Assembly (NCBI RefSeq): GCF_024380015.1
Contig: NZ_CP101508.1
Coordinates: forward strand, 2,232,902 to 2,296,901
Direction of reading: 5' to 3'
Source of the DNA: Photobacterium atrarenae
GTDB lineage: Bacteria; Pseudomonadota; Gammaproteobacteria; Enterobacterales; Vibrionaceae
DNA: 64,000 bases
Position 1 is the first letter of the stretch; the number at the start of each line of letters is the position of its first letter. Positions 25,577 to 37,876 of the stretch are shown here, one piece after another. Under the pieces are notes generated by a model, which was not told the DNA's origin, ran no database searches, and saw only the letters and a list, made by a program, of their open reading frames with translations. Both the position numbers and the translations under genes were made by a program.

Positions 25577-27751
25577 TTAGTTAAACAAACCCAAGCCTTT
25601 CAGAAGCTCATCCGCGGCTTCTTTCACCTTTTCGTCCTTGGCTTTCTCTCCAAGGATTTTCTCCAGTCCGCGGTCGAGCTCTTTCTTCGCTTTCTGCTCC
25701 AGCTCGTTGTTGCGCGCGAGCAGGCGTTTCATATCCAGCGACACTTTGGGCTCGGTCCAGTTGCCTTTGATATCAATCGGCACCGTGATATCTGCTACTT
25801 CATCAACTTGCTTGCCACCCTGGCCTTTGCTGGTCGCCACCAGCGAGGTATCGAGGCCAAAATCAATGGTCTCTTTCACCAGGCTGGTTTCGCCCGCACC
25901 TTCCACTCGCAGCAACGGCGAGTCGATATCCAGGTTGTTGGTCGACGCGATGCCTTTACCCAGCTGAATGGTTGCCGTCATGGCCGAGAAATCGGTTTTC
26001 TTGGCTTCATCGGTGAACTCATCGCGTTTGCCTTTAAGGGTTGCTTTGGCTTTGCGGATCATCGCCGGAATGTTAATGCCATTGATGGCCCCATCAGCAA
26101 AGCTGATATCCACGGTTCCCGCAACATTCTGACGGATGCGATTTTCAGCTAACCCGGTTCCGCCCAGTTTAACCAGGATATCCCCTTTCCCTGCCAGCAC
26201 GTCATTATCAACCACATCCACCAGCAGCGGCTGAACCTGAACATCGGTGATGTTCTTGGTCACCTGGTAGCGTGGTAGCTTGCCATTGGCATCAATGGTT
26301 GCTTCGGCGCGGATGTGGCCGTCATAAAGATCCGCATCCAGCTGGTTCAGCTTCAGCACGCCTTTGTCAATTTTGACATCCATCAGCACATTGGCCAGCT
26401 TGGCATTGGCAGCTTTAAACTTGCCCAGGCTCACGGTGCCGGCAACATCCAGGGTTTTCAGCGCAGATAAGTCCGGCTCCTGGTTTTTTGCCGCCTCAGA
26501 TTTCGCCGTGTCGCCCGCAGGAGCTTCAGACGAGGTCTCAGTGCCGTTTGGCGTGCCGGCTGCCGGCGCTTCTGTGCTGGCTTTTTCTTTGTCCAGGCCG
26601 AGGAAGGCATCCAGGTCGATGTTGTCACTGCTTAGTGCAAATCGGATTTGCGGGATTTCTGCATTCTTCAATGAACCGTTGCCGTTCAGGGCCAGCTCAT
26701 CGACCGAGGTTTCAAAGCGGCTCAGCGTCGCCAGGCCCTGCTGCACATCATATTGCAGATCCGCATTCAGGTTGACGGTCATTTCCGAACGCGGCAACGT
26801 CGCGCCTTTCAGATCCGAAGCGAGCGTCAGAGCTTCCAACGCAACCATATCCATAGCTTCACTGAGCTTGAGCCGGGTCTGGCCTTCAGCATCAAACGCC
26901 AGATCCGGCACCGCGCCTTTGGCCGCAAAGGTCAGGGTTGACCAATCACCCGTCTTGAACTGATCCATCGTCAGCGACGCTGATTCAATGTTCATCCCGG
27001 CATCTTTCGCGGTCGCAGCAAACTGAACATTTTTCAGCTCGGCATTATCCAGGCTCGGTACAATAAACAACTCGGTTTCACCCTGAGCGGTGAACGCCAG
27101 CTCACCGTTCTTGCCGGCCACATCAAAATTCGCTTTGGCCCACTCGCCCGGCGCAAAACGGCTGAGGGCAAAATTCAGCGCGCTCACGGAAGTCTCGGTC
27201 CCGGCCTGATCATCGCGGATCACCGCACTGGCATTGACCAGCTCCACGCCTTCCAGGCTGATGGTCCAGGGCTGGGCTTTTTCAGAAGCAACCGGGCTGT
27301 CTGCTGGTGCTTCCGTCGCCTGCGGCTCCGTGGCCGGGGTTTCGGCGGCTTCCTGCGCGGCCTGACCCAGGCCATCTAAGTTACTGCTGCCGTCCAGGCG
27401 AGTCTGGATAAAGACCCGGCTGTCCTGCAGGCTGATGTTGCCAATCTCCAGGTGACGGGAGAGCAGCGGCAATACCGACACCGACAGCTCAGCACTGCCG
27501 ATCTGTACCAGGTTCGGCTCGGCAAAGCCAGCCGGGTTGCGAAACTCGGTTTTACCCAGCGCCAGGCCAATACTCGGGAAGAAACGCCAGCTGAGATCGC
27601 CACTGATCACCAGCTCCCGCCCGGTGGCTTTTTTCACTTGTTCGGTAATTAAAGGTTTAAACTGATTCGGATCGACCAGGGCCAACAGGGCCCCGATCCC
27701 CACCACAACCACGATTATGATCGCTAAAACGACATACAAAAGCTTTTTCAT
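25577..27751 (-). CDS. asmA: AsmA family protein
   Basis: AsmA-like proteins are anchored in the inner membrane and span the periplasm as long beta-groove structures; they are linked to lipid transport and outer-membrane homeostasis. The 724 residues have one N-terminal membrane span (3-26), the AsmA start LVDPNQFKPLITEQVKKATGRELVISGDLSWRFFPSIGL, and a C-terminal AsmA region (about 470-680) with LLRVEGAGETSLVKETIDFGL. Between them, Ala/Glu/Pro-rich linkers (about 135-160 and 390-420) break the repeats. A charged coiled-coil-like tail ends the protein. The gene is followed by the accessory island. Confidence 0.93.
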   Translation of the reverse strand: MKKLLYVVLAIIIVVVVGIGALLALVDPNQFKPLITEQVKKATGRELVISGDLSWRFFPSIGLALGKTEFRNPAGFAEPNLVQIGSAELSVSVLPLLSRHLEIGNISLQDSRVFIQTRLDGSSNLDGLGQAAQEAAETPATEPQATEAPADSPVASEKAQPWTISLEGVELVNASAVIRDDQAGTETSVSALNFALSRFAPGEWAKANFDVAGKNGELAFTAQGETELFIVPSLDNAELKNVQFAATAKDAGMNIESASLTMDQFKTGDWSTLTFAAKGAVPDLAFDAEGQTRLKLSEAMDMVALEALTLASDLKGATLPRSEMTVNLNADLQYDVQQGLATLSRFETSVDELALNGNGSLKNAEIPQIRFALSSDNIDLDAFLGLDKEKASTEAPAAGTPNGTETSSEAPAGDTAKSEAAKNQEPDLSALKTLDVAGTVSLGKFKAANAKLANVLMDVKIDKGVLKLNQLDADLYDGHIRAEATIDANGKLPRYQVTKNITDVQVQPLLVDVVDNDVLAGKGDILVKLGGTGLAENRIRQNVAGTVDISFADGAINGINIPAMIRKAKATLKGKRDEFTDEAKKTDFSAMTATIQLGKGIASTNNLDIDSPLLRVEGAGETSLVKETIDFGLDTSLVATSKGQGGKQVDEVADITVPIDIKGNWTEPKVSLDMKRLLARNNELEQKAKKELDRGLEKILGEKAKDEKVKEAADELLKGLGLFN

Positions 27752-27951
27752 TCTGTCCTCGTGTTATCCCCACTGACGCGCAATTCACCCACAACCATGA
27801 GCCAGCCCGATATGGACTATCTCTATATGGTAGCGAATATTTTTTAAAATCATAACAGGGCGTGTTGATGCCCCTAAATAAAACGGGCAGCCATTTGGGC
27901 TGCCCGTTCAATCTTTTCAGCGAATGCGAAGTCGTTTGCCTGAATGGCAGC

Positions 27952-28596
27952 TTACGCACGAAGCAACTTCGCAATGTGTGCCTTCAGAACATCGATCGCA
28001 ATACGGTTTTTACCCCCGCGCGGTACAATGATGTCGGCATATTGCTTGGATGGCTCAATAAACTGCATGAACATTGGACGAACCGTCTTCTGATATTGAG
28101 CCAGAACCGACTCCATAGTACGGTCACGTTCCGCAACGTCGCGTTGCAGACGACGCAGCAGGCAGATATCCAGCGGCGTGTCCATGAACACGCTGGCGTG
28201 CATGATCTCGCGCAGACGCGGATCAGTCAGCAGCAGGATCCCTTCCAGAATGATCACCTTTTTCGGTGTCAAAGTGGTGGTTTCTGCCATCCGTGTGTGT
28301 TCGCTATAGCTGTAGCGTGGCACTTCAACCGCATTACCCGCAATCAGCTGCTCCAGGTGATCACACAGCAGATCGTGGTCCAGTGCATTCGGGTGATCGT
28401 AATTCGTTTTGACCCGCTCTTCCATGGTCAGGTGACTTTGATCGTTATAGTAACAATCTTCCGTGATAACACCGATCTGATGATCGCCGACTTTTTCTTT
28501 TAGCTCTTTATAAACTGTGCTGGCGATCAAACTTTTACCGGACGCAGACGCGCCTGCGATACCGATAATGACGCATTGGTGTGAGTGTTCAGACAT
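27952..28596 (-). CDS. udk: Uridine kinase
   Basis: Udk phosphorylates uridine and cytidine with ATP or GTP in pyrimidine salvage. The 214 residues carry the P-loop GASASGKS near residue 14 and the [24 protein letters not shown] segment of uridine kinases, and they end in [16 protein letters not shown] used the ATG at 28596, which matches the E. coli start ([18 protein letters not shown]), and not an ATG 21 codons upstream. udk lies between apbC and asmA, an order common in Vibrio. Confidence 0.96.
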   Translation of the reverse strand: MSEHSHQCVIIGIAGASASGKSLIASTVYKELKEKVGDHQIGVITEDCYYNDQSHLTMEERVKTNYDHPNALDHDLLCDHLEQLIAGNAVEVPRYSYSEHTRMAETTTLTPKKVIILEGILLLTDPRLREIMHASVFMDTPLDICLLRRLQRDVAERDRTMESVLAQYQKTVRPMFMQFIEPSKQYADIIVPRGGKNRIAIDVLKAHIAKLLRA

Positions 28597-28799
28597 ATCA
28601 GAAAGCACCTGTAAAACAACGTAGCGAGGTGAAAAAATTTTTAAAACAACAGTTTGCATTTTCTACATCGGCAGAAAACAGTGCAAACAGGTTTAATTAA
28701 ACCGCCTGATTATAGGGGCTCGCCCCGTCAGATGCCAGAAAAAATGAGATCTCCGGCTCATTTTAGGGCAAACCCGTTACATCGTTCACATGCAAAGGT

Positions 28800-29891
28800 T
28801 TACATCGTACGAATCGTGATCTGCTCGGCGACCGGCTCGCCCTGCCAGTACAACCGGCTGGCGACTTGTCCGGCGAGTTCAATGTAGGCTGCAGCATGCT
28901 CAGAATCCGGCGACGCCGCTACCGTCGGCTGACCACGGTCAATATCTTCACGAATTTGAAGGTGTAGCGGCAACTGGGCCAGCAATGGCACTGCGTATTC
29001 CTGCGCCATCCGCGCTGCACCGCCGGTGCCGAAAATCGCTTCCTGGTGGCCACACTGGCTACAAATATGATAGCTCATGTTCTCGACCACCCCGATCACC
29101 GGCACATGCACTTTATTAAACATGCTGACGCCTTTAATGGCATCCGCCAGCGCCAAGTCCTGTGGCGTGGTGATCACCACCGCTCCCGTGACCGGAATTT
29201 GCTGCGCCAGGGTCAGCTGAATATCCCCGGTGCCCGGCGGCATATCCACCACCAGGTAGTCCAGATCCGGCCACCAGGTTTCGTTGATAATCTGCGACAA
29301 GGCTTTGGATGCCATCGGACCACGCCAGATCATCGCGTTTTCCGCCGGAACCAGATACCCCACCGAGTTGGTATACAGACCGCACGACTCAACCGGCAGC
29401 ATCATCTTGCCGTCCGGTGACTGAGGCTTCTCATCTACCGTGCCCAGCATCATCGGCACCGACGGGCCGTAAATATCGGCATCCAGCAACCCGACTTTCG
29501 CGCCCTGCTGCTGCAACCCAAGCGCCAGGTTGACCGCCGTGGTGGATTTCCCCACCCCACCTTTAGCCGAGCTGACCACAATAATATTCTTCACCCCTTT
29601 CAGCGCCTGCTTCTCGCCGGTCGCCAGCGGCGCAACCCGAATATTCACAGAAAATGATTGCTGCTGAGCGACATGATTCACCTGCTGCTGAGTCTGGATC
29701 CACTGCTCCAGCAATTCGGCCACCGAGGAGGCCGCAAACGGCAAGGTGATCACCACCGCACCTTCCGGCGTCACCGAGACCACGTTCGCGACATCGGCCC
29801 ACTCATGATGCAGCCAGGGATGTTCAAACTGATTCAGCCAGCGGCAGATATCCGCCACACTCTCAAAACGGGTTTTCGGCTCATTACCCAT
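28800..29891 (-). CDS. apbC: Iron-sulfur cluster carrier ApbC (Mrp)
   Basis: ApbC is a P-loop ATPase that binds and transfers Fe-S clusters. The 363 residues start with a MIP18-like domain (about 1-90), then the deviant Walker A SSAKGGVGKST (about 107-117), DADIYGPSVPMMLG, VVDMPPGTGD and the cluster-binding CSQC. It is divergent from metG across 168 nt, the same arrangement as mrp-metG in E. coli. The C-terminal tail (QWQGEPVAEQ-like) is short and variable. Confidence 0.95.
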   Translation of the reverse strand: MGNEPKTRFESVADICRWLNQFEHPWLHHEWADVANVVSVTPEGAVVITLPFAASSVAELLEQWIQTQQQVNHVAQQQSFSVNIRVAPLATGEKQALKGVKNIIVVSSAKGGVGKSTTAVNLALGLQQQGAKVGLLDADIYGPSVPMMLGTVDEKPQSPDGKMMLPVESCGLYTNSVGYLVPAENAMIWRGPMASKALSQIINETWWPDLDYLVVDMPPGTGDIQLTLAQQIPVTGAVVITTPQDLALADAIKGVSMFNKVHVPVIGVVENMSYHICSQCGHQEAIFGTGGAARMAQEYAVPLLAQLPLHLQIREDIDRGQPTVAASPDSEHAAAYIELAGQVASRLYWQGEPVAEQITIRTM

Positions 29892-30059
29892 AGTTACCAG
29901 CGCTCCATTAATCGACTTCTTTTTGATCCTACCATTTCTCGATATCGCGCGCTGCTAATTGCCGCGATATTCTCCTTGCGACGCTAGGCATTAGAGGAAC
30001 CATCAGGTAGTATTTGAGGCTTGATATCTTTTTACCCATCATGAGCGAAATAAGAAACT

Positions 30060-32105
30060 ATGGCTGCAAATCCAAGAAAAATTCTGGTGACCTGCGCCCT
30101 GCCGTATGCAAACGGTTCTATTCACCTGGGCCACATGCTTGAGCATATCCAGGCGGATATCTGGGTACGCTACCAGCGCCTTCGCGGCAACGAAGTCCAT
30201 TTCATTTGTGCGGATGACGCACATGGAACGCCAATCATGCTTAAGGCCCAGCAGATGGGTATGGAGCCTGAGCAGATGATTGCCGAAGTCAGTAAAGAGC
30301 ACCAGACAGACTTTGCCGGCTTCGATATCAGTTTCGACAACTACCACAGCACGCACTCCGAAGAGAACCGCGAGCTGGCTTCTTTTGTTTACACCCAGCT
30401 GAAAGAGAAAGGCTACATCACCAGCCGCACTATCTCTCAGCTGTTCGATCCGGAAAAAGAGATGTTCCTGCCGGATCGCTTCGTCAAGGGCACCTGTCCG
30501 AAATGTAAAGCCGAAGATCAGTACGGCGACAACTGTGACAGCTGTGGTGAGACCTACAGCCCGACCGATCTGATTGAGCCGAAGTCTGCCGTCTCCGGTG
30601 CAACTCCGGTGATGAAAGACTCAGAGCATTTCTTTTTCGACCTGCCACAGTTCGAAAACATGCTGCAAGAGTGGACCAAATCTGGTGCGCTGCAGGATGA
30701 AACCGCGAACAAGATGCAGGAGTGGTTCGATTCCGGCCTGCAACAGTGGGATATCTCCCGTGATGCACCTTACTTCGGCTTTGAGATCCCGGGCGAAACA
30801 GGCAAATACTTCTACGTCTGGCTGGATGCACCAATCGGCTACATGGGCTCGTTCAAGAACCTGTGTGACAAGCGCGATGACCTGAACTTCGACGAGTTCT
30901 GGAACAAAGACAGCTCGACCGAGCTGTACCACTTCATCGGCAAGGACATTGTCTACTTCCATAGCCTGTTCTGGCCGGCGATGCTGGATGGTGCCGGCCT
31001 GCGCAAACCAAACAACGTCTTCGTCCACGGTTACGTAACCGTCAACGGCGCGAAAATGTCGAAGTCGAAAGGCACCTTTATCAAGGCCGCGACTTACCTC
31101 AAACATCTGGATCCGGAGTGCCTGCGCTACTACTACGCCGCCAAGCTGAACAGCCGCATTGATGATCTGGACCTGAACCTGGAAGATTTTACCCAGCGTG
31201 TCAACAGCGATGTGGTCAACAAAATCGTCAACCTGGCATCCCGTAATGCCGGTTTCATCACCAAGCGTTTCGACGGCAAGCTGGCCGACACCTTTGCTGA
31301 GCCTGCGCTGTACAGCGAGTTTGTTGCCGCAGCCGATCGCATTGCCAATCTGTACGAAAGCCGCGAGTTCGGTCGCGCCATCCGCGAAATTACGGCCCTG
31401 GCCGATAAAGCCAACCAGTATGTCGATGAGAAAGCCCCTTGGGTCATCGCCAAGCAAGAGGGCAAAGATCAGGAGCTACAGGAAGTCTGCTCTGTGGGCA
31501 TCAACCTGTTCCGCGTGCTGATGACCTACCTCAAGCCGGTGATGCCACTGCTGGCCGAGCGTACCGAAGGTTTCCTGAACGACACCCTGCAATGGGACGG
31601 CATTAGTGAGCCGCTGACTGGTCATGAAATTACCAAGTTCAAGGCGCTATTCAACCGTATCGATCCGAAGCATGTTGAAGCCATGCTGGAGACGTCGAAA
31701 GAAGATGCTGCGGCGGAAAAAGCTGCTGCCGAGCAAGCCGCGAAACCGACCGGCCCACTGGCAGAAGAGCCGATTGCCGATGAGATCGAATTCGACGATT
31801 TCGCCAAAGTTGATCTACGCATCGCCAAAATCGTCGCCTGTGAAGCAGTGCCGAAAGCCAACAAGTTGCTGAAGCTTCAGCTGGATCTGGGCGGCGAAAC
31901 CCGCCAGGTATTTGCCGGGATCAAGTCGGCTTACAGCCCGGAGGATCTGATTGGCAAGCACACCGTGATGGTGGCCAACCTCAAGCCGCGTAAAATGAAG
32001 TTCGGTATGTCTGAAGGCATGGTGCTGGCTGCCGGTCCGGGTGGCAAGGATCTCTGGATCCTCGAGCCGCACGAAGGTGCCCAGCCAGGTATGCGTGTGA
32101 TGTAA
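30060..32105 (+). CDS. metG: Methionyl-tRNA synthetase
   Basis: MetG charges tRNA-Met, including initiator tRNA. The HIGH motif is HLGH (22-25), KMSKS is at 332-336, and a zinc knuckle (CPKC...CDSC, about residues 145-162) lies in the connective domain. The anticodon domain follows, and the C-terminal EMAPII-like tRNA-binding domain (about 575-681, [28 protein letters not shown]) promotes dimerisation. 681 residues is the normal length for the two-domain form. A strong terminator lies 18 nt after the stop. Confidence 0.98.
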   Translation: MAANPRKILVTCALPYANGSIHLGHMLEHIQADIWVRYQRLRGNEVHFICADDAHGTPIMLKAQQMGMEPEQMIAEVSKEHQTDFAGFDISFDNYHSTHSEENRELASFVYTQLKEKGYITSRTISQLFDPEKEMFLPDRFVKGTCPKCKAEDQYGDNCDSCGETYSPTDLIEPKSAVSGATPVMKDSEHFFFDLPQFENMLQEWTKSGALQDETANKMQEWFDSGLQQWDISRDAPYFGFEIPGETGKYFYVWLDAPIGYMGSFKNLCDKRDDLNFDEFWNKDSSTELYHFIGKDIVYFHSLFWPAMLDGAGLRKPNNVFVHGYVTVNGAKMSKSKGTFIKAATYLKHLDPECLRYYYAAKLNSRIDDLDLNLEDFTQRVNSDVVNKIVNLASRNAGFITKRFDGKLADTFAEPALYSEFVAAADRIANLYESREFGRAIREITALADKANQYVDEKAPWVIAKQEGKDQELQEVCSVGINLFRVLMTYLKPVMPLLAERTEGFLNDTLQWDGISEPLTGHEITKFKALFNRIDPKHVEAMLETSKEDAAAEKAAAEQAAKPTGPLAEEPIADEIEFDDFAKVDLRIAKIVACEAVPKANKLLKLQLDLGGETRQVFAGIKSAYSPEDLIGKHTVMVANLKPRKMKFGMSEGMVLAAGPGGKDLWILEPHEGAQPGMRVM

Positions 32106-32122
32106 TCACCCATTCGGTTATC

Positions 32123-32149
32123 AAAAAAGGAGCTTCGGCTCCTTTTTTA
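32123..32149 (+). terminator. Intrinsic terminator of metG
   Basis: AAAAAAGGAGC-TTCG-GCTCCTTTTTT forms a stable stem with a UUCG tetraloop and a T tail 18 nt after the metG stop. Confidence 0.9.
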
Positions 32150-32584
32150 TTGTCCATTTTCCCAAACCTCTGACCGCCTCAACATTTTGACTGTTCCTTA
32201 CCCTGCCGGGTATGCACTATTTATGCACTTTATGGGTAACCTGAGCCCCCTGTACTCTCCGCAGCCCCTCAAAATACCGTCGTGAGAGCCGGCCAGCACA
32301 TTAACGAAAGTTTCACTAACGAAACAAAAGCAATCATTACGAGCGCTCACTCGACAATCCCGAATATACAACATATAAAGCGGTCAAAATACAGTCAGCA
32401 GGTTAAAGTATTGTTATTTATTTGGTTGTTAGCGAACAATCTCAGCTTTAAAAGTGTGATCGAAAACATACCTTTGCATTTTGTGCCGCATTTTACTTCG
32501 CCTTAACAGTGTCACTATTGATAATCTGCTCCGCACTCTGATCCATGGTTTACAGAGTGAATAATTATAAGGAGTGTTCATTTC
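32150..32584 (+). promoter_or_regulatory. 435-nt leader region of the DAACS symporter with an inverted repeat
   Basis: No gene is seen. A 7-bp inverted repeat, CACTCTG (32534-32540) and CAGAGTG (32553-32559) with a 12-nt spacer, lies about 25 nt before the symporter start and could be an operator. The region is AT-rich and long, which fits complex regulation, but no known activator box was recognised. Confidence 0.45.
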
Positions 32585-33907
32585 ATGCTAACACAAAAGA
32601 AAAAAATGTCCCTGACCGGCCGGGTGATCCTCGGGATGGTGCTCGGGATCTTGACAGGATTCATCATTCGCTCCCTTTTTGCAGAGACATCTTTGGTTCA
32701 TGAGTATCTCGTGAACGGCCTGTTCGACGTCGGTGGTGATATCTTTATTGCCAGTTTGAAAATGCTGGTTGTGCCACTGGTTTTCGTCTCCCTGGTCTGC
32801 GGGACCAGCAGCCTAAGTGACCTCAGTACTTTAGGCCGCCTGGGCGGAAAAACCATTTTATTTTATCTCACCACCACGGCTATCGCGATCACCCTCGCGC
32901 TGACCATGGGTAACCTGTTCCAGCCGGGTACCGGTGCCGATCTATCTGCCGCGACCAGCTTCAGTGCCAAAGAAGCGCCGTCATTGGGTGATGTGATCGT
33001 CGGCATGTTCCCGACCAACCCGATCAACTCGATGGCGCAGGGCAATACGCTGCAAATCATCGTGTTTGCCATCCTGTTCGGGATCGCCATCAGTGCCGCG
33101 GGTAAAGCTGGCGAGCGCATTGCCGCGATCTTCGTCGATCTCAACGAAGTGATCATGAAGCTGGTCGCCTTGCTGATGAACATTGCACCGTTCGGAGTCT
33201 TCTTCCTGATGGCCAAGCTGTTCACCAATATCGGCCTGGATGCTATCTACAACCTGCTCGGCTACTTCCTGGTTTTGTCAGCAACCCTGCTGATCCACGG
33301 CCTGGTCGTCTACAGCCTGATGCTGAAAGCTTTCTCCGGTCTGAGCCCGAAAGTCTTCCTCAAAAAAATGGAAGATGCTGTGATGTTCGCGTTTTCAACG
33401 GCCTCTTCCAACGCCACCATTCCGGTCACTATGGAAACGGCGACCAAGCGTCTGGGGGTCAGCAACCGCATTGCGTCCTTTACTGTGCCGCTGGGGGCAA
33501 CCATCAACATGGACGGCACGGCCATCATGCAGGGCGTCGCAACCGCCTTTATTGCCCAGGCGTTTAATATCGACCTGACCATGAGTGACTATATGGCCGT
33601 GATCCTGACCGCGACCCTAGCCTCCATCGGGACCGCCGGTGTACCGGGAGTCGGCCTGATCATGCTGGCGATGGTGCTCAACCAGGTGGGCCTGCCGGTG
33701 GAAGGGATTGCCATTATCATGGGTGTCGACCGCCTGCTGGATATGATCCGGACCGCGGTCAATATTACCGGCGACAGCTGTGTCACCTGTATTGTGGCGA
33801 AATCTGAAAACGCCCTGGATGTGGAGCGCTTCAACGATCCACAGGCCGGCGCCAAAGAAGAGCAAGTTCACCTGCACCCACAGGCGAAAACCAGCCATAT
33901 CGACTAA
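32585..33907 (+). CDS. Dicarboxylate/amino acid:cation symporter (DAACS family)
   Basis: This 440-residue inner-membrane carrier has eight spans plus two re-entrant loops. Family signatures are the serine-rich hairpin STASSNATIPVTMETA, the cation-site NMDGTAIMQGVATAF and DRLLDMIRTAVNITGD, whose aspartates and arginine or asparagine bind substrate amino or carboxyl groups. The substrate (glutamate, aspartate, cystine or C4-dicarboxylate) is not decidable by eye. AAGGAG precedes the ATG. The gene stands alone between two terminators. Confidence 0.92.
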   Translation: MLTQKKKMSLTGRVILGMVLGILTGFIIRSLFAETSLVHEYLVNGLFDVGGDIFIASLKMLVVPLVFVSLVCGTSSLSDLSTLGRLGGKTILFYLTTTAIAITLALTMGNLFQPGTGADLSAATSFSAKEAPSLGDVIVGMFPTNPINSMAQGNTLQIIVFAILFGIAISAAGKAGERIAAIFVDLNEVIMKLVALLMNIAPFGVFFLMAKLFTNIGLDAIYNLLGYFLVLSATLLIHGLVVYSLMLKAFSGLSPKVFLKKMEDAVMFAFSTASSNATIPVTMETATKRLGVSNRIASFTVPLGATINMDGTAIMQGVATAFIAQAFNIDLTMSDYMAVILTATLASIGTAGVPGVGLIMLAMVLNQVGLPVEGIAIIMGVDRLLDMIRTAVNITGDSCVTCIVAKSENALDVERFNDPQAGAKEEQVHLHPQAKTSHID

Positions 33908-33925
33908 CCCCATGAAACAAAATAC

Positions 33926-33950
33926 AAAGGCTCCGAACGGAGCCTTTTTT
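33926..33950 (+). terminator. Terminator of the DAACS gene
   Basis: AAAGGCTCC-GAAC-GGAGCCTTTTTT lies 19 nt after the stop: a short GC stem with a six-T tail. Confidence 0.88.
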
Positions 33951-34131
33951 GTGCCCCGTTTTCATGCACTGGTGCACCAAAAAGAACCGCACTCCTCGAA
34001 AGTGGTAGAAAATAGAACTCAACACTTTGATTTATAAGGATTAAAATTCACCCACCATAGCGTCTTTCCGGGTCCGGAAATTGCACTTTCTTCCTAATAA
34101 GAAAAGAAATGGCTCCGCCGGAGGACAAACC

Positions 34132-35022
34132 ATGCTCATCACGACGCTATTTACCATACTGATCATCGGGCTGGGTTATTACAGCTACCGTTCCCGGCAA
34201 ACTCAGGCCCTGTTGGCAAGCCGTTTTAACCAGGTCATTGGCCTGCGCCAGCTGATCCACCTGCTGCGGTTTCACCGCCGTAAAACGCACCAGATATTAA
34301 GTGAGGGGAGCAACCAAAGCTCAGATAAACTGCTCAATGAAGCGTTGGCAATCCAGAGCCTGCTCAAAGCCCTCAACAACCAGGCAGAGCAAACACAAAA
34401 GCCGATGTACCGGATTTTACGCAAACGGACCGGTATTCTGCTCGACAGCTGGTCGGGCTACTCACTGAAGCGAAACCAGAGCACCCACGGTAAAACCATT
34501 CGCCATGTGTTATATCTGATTGACGATAGCATCACTCAGGGGTTGCTGGCTGCCGATCAGGATCAGCTGTTTCAGCAATACCAGTCCGCCTGGTCGATCA
34601 CCCTCAATGCGATCGACAGCCTGAGCCGTTTTCGCCATGCTATCCACAGTTTTGAACCCGGTTCAAGTAAGGTTCAGCGTGAAATGCGGCTCCATATCCA
34701 GATCCTGCACCGCCGGCTGGGGCAGATGGCAATGATGAGCAGCCAGGCGGTCCCGGCGGTGGTGCTGGATACCCTGTTTGAGAAGTTTGACCAAATCAAC
34801 CTCCAGAACCAGCCACCACAGGCCGTCAAAGCCGAACTGTATCAGCTGTCGCTGCAATTCTCGGATACCTTATTTAACCTGTTCGACCTGGTGCTGGCCG
34901 ATATCGGGGATGCCATCTCCATCCGGCTGCCACAACTACCAACCGATGCAATCAATGTCATTCAGCTGCCGCATACCGCACTGACCGGCCAGCATTACAG
35001 CGGTGATAAACCCGTTTCCTGA
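34132..35022 (+). CDS. Uncharacterised single-span membrane protein
   Basis: I do not recognise the family. The 296-residue product starts with one membrane span (MLITTLFTILIIGLGYYSY) and continues as a long, mostly helical, polar domain rich in Gln, Leu and Arg, with no cysteines and no catalytic motif that I can see. GGAGG stands seven bases before the ATG at 34132, so I prefer this over a frame opening 51 nt earlier. It lies alone between the DAACS symporter and the convergent serS, sharing a bidirectional terminator. A membrane-tethered helical domain could be a scaffold or sensor; no function is claimed. Confidence 0.8.
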   Translation: MLITTLFTILIIGLGYYSYRSRQTQALLASRFNQVIGLRQLIHLLRFHRRKTHQILSEGSNQSSDKLLNEALAIQSLLKALNNQAEQTQKPMYRILRKRTGILLDSWSGYSLKRNQSTHGKTIRHVLYLIDDSITQGLLAADQDQLFQQYQSAWSITLNAIDSLSRFRHAIHSFEPGSSKVQREMRLHIQILHRRLGQMAMMSSQAVPAVVLDTLFEKFDQINLQNQPPQAVKAELYQLSLQFSDTLFNLFDLVLADIGDAISIRLPQLPTDAINVIQLPHTALTGQHYSGDKPVS

Positions 35023-35051
35023 TCCGCTTCATGCTGATACCCCCCAAACGA

Positions 35052-35077
35052 AAAAACCCGGCAGAAGCCGGGTTTTT
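35052..35077. terminator. Bidirectional terminator between the helical membrane protein gene and serS
   Basis: AAAAACCCGGC-AGAA-GCCGGGTTTTT lies between convergent genes, with A and T runs on both sides suited to both directions. Confidence 0.9.
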
Positions 35078-35100
35078 AAATCGGTTGCAACGATTGGGGA

Positions 35101-36432
<1,332 letters not shown>

Positions 36433-36518
36433 TCAGCCAACCTGATGGCTAAATAATATTAATTCAGAATGCGTTAAAGAAACTAACGCAGATCTTCAAC
36501 AATACCCAAAAAGCCTTA

Positions 36519-37862
36519 TTATTGATAGCGCTTTAAAGCGCTTTTTGCATCTAAAGAAGCAAGATAATCTAGCTTTTCAGCAATTTTGGTCTCCAGTCCC
36601 CGATTTGTCGGGTGATAATAGCGGGTTCCGGCCATCTCCTGTGGGAAGTAACATTCCCCGGCCGCATACGCGCCCGGCTCATCGTGCGCATAACGATATT
36701 CCTCACCATAGCCCATCTCTTTCATCAGCTTGGTCGGCGCATTGCGCAAATGAACCGGCACTTCATAATCGGGATGATTCATCGCATCCGCCTTGGCCTG
36801 CTTAAATGCGGTATACACGGCGTTGCTTTTCGGCGCACTGGCAAGATAGACAATCGCCTGGGCGATGGCCCGTTCCCCTTCATAAGCGCCGACCCGGGTA
36901 AAACAATCCCAGGCCGAAATCGCGACCTGCATCGCCCGGGGATCGGCATTGCCGACATCTTCCGAAGCAATCGCCAGCAGGCGGCGCGCCACATAGAGCG
37001 GATCGCAACCGGCCTGCAACATCCGGGCAAACCAGTACAGCGCGCCGTCAGGACTTGAGCCGCGGATCGACTTGTGAACTGCCGAGATCATGTCATACCA
37101 GAGATCGCCTTTGTTATCGAACCGGGCGATCTTCTCTCCGGAAACTTCCGCCAGCAACGCCAGGTTAATCTGCTTCATCCCGCTGCTGTCTTCATCCGCC
37201 ATATCGATCAGCTGCTCAAGATAGTTGAGGGACATGCGGGCATCACCGTTGACCAGTGTGGCCAGCTGCGCTTTGACATCATCGACAAACACCAGCTTGT
37301 CAGCCCCGCTGACGCCCCGCTCGGGATCCGCCAGCGCCTGCTCGATCACAGCCAGCACTTCATCCTGCTCAAGCGATTTTAATTTATAGACCCGGGCCCG
37401 GGACAGCAAAGCGTTATTCAGCTCAAAGGATGGGTTTTCGGTCGTTGCGCCGATGAAAGTGACTGTGCCATCTTCGATATGCGGCAGAAAGGCATCCTGC
37501 TGGCTCTTGTTGAAGCGATGGACCTCATCGACAAACAGGATCGTCCGCCGACCAGCCATTTTGTTTTCGCGGGCTTTCTCGATCGCCGCGCGAATATCCT
37601 TCACCCCGGAGGTCACCGCCGACACTCGCTCAACTTCCGCGTTGGCATAGTGAGCGGCCACTTCCGCCAGCGTGGTCTTGCCGGTGCCCGGCGGTCCCCA
37701 GAGGATCATCGAGTGCAGATGGCCGGCTTCCAGCGCCCGTCTGAGCGGCTTGCCTTCCCCGAGGATATGGCGCTGGCCGATGTACTCTTCGACCGTTCGG
37801 GGCCGCATCCGGGCCGCCAGCGGGCGAAAATCTGAGGAAAAATCGAGGCTGAAGTTGTTCAA
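36519..37862 (-). CDS. rarA: Replication-associated recombination ATPase RarA
   Basis: RarA (MgsA) is an AAA+ clamp-loader-like ATPase acting at stalled replication forks. Walker A is GPPGTGKTT, Walker B is FVDEVHR, and the sensor region is [23 protein letters not shown]; the C-terminal tetramerisation domain follows. I place the start at a TTG (37860-37862): AAGGAG lies eight bases ahead and the product then begins MNNFSLDF like other RarA proteins, whereas a GTG three codons upstream overlaps that ribosome site. The ribosome site abuts a short palindrome related to the foldback elements. Confidence 0.94.
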   Translation of the reverse strand: MNNFSLDFSSDFRPLAARMRPRTVEEYIGQRHILGEGKPLRRALEAGHLHSMILWGPPGTGKTTLAEVAAHYANAEVERVSAVTSGVKDIRAAIEKARENKMAGRRTILFVDEVHRFNKSQQDAFLPHIEDGTVTFIGATTENPSFELNNALLSRARVYKLKSLEQDEVLAVIEQALADPERGVSGADKLVFVDDVKAQLATLVNGDARMSLNYLEQLIDMADEDSSGMKQINLALLAEVSGEKIARFDNKGDLWYDMISAVHKSIRGSSPDGALYWFARMLQAGCDPLYVARRLLAIASEDVGNADPRAMQVAISAWDCFTRVGAYEGERAIAQAIVYLASAPKSNAVYTAFKQAKADAMNHPDYEVPVHLRNAPTKLMKEMGYGEEYRYAHDEPGAYAAGECYFPQEMAGTRYYHPTNRGLETKIAEKLDYLASLDAKSALKRYQ

Positions 37863-37876
37863 AATCGCCACTCCTT

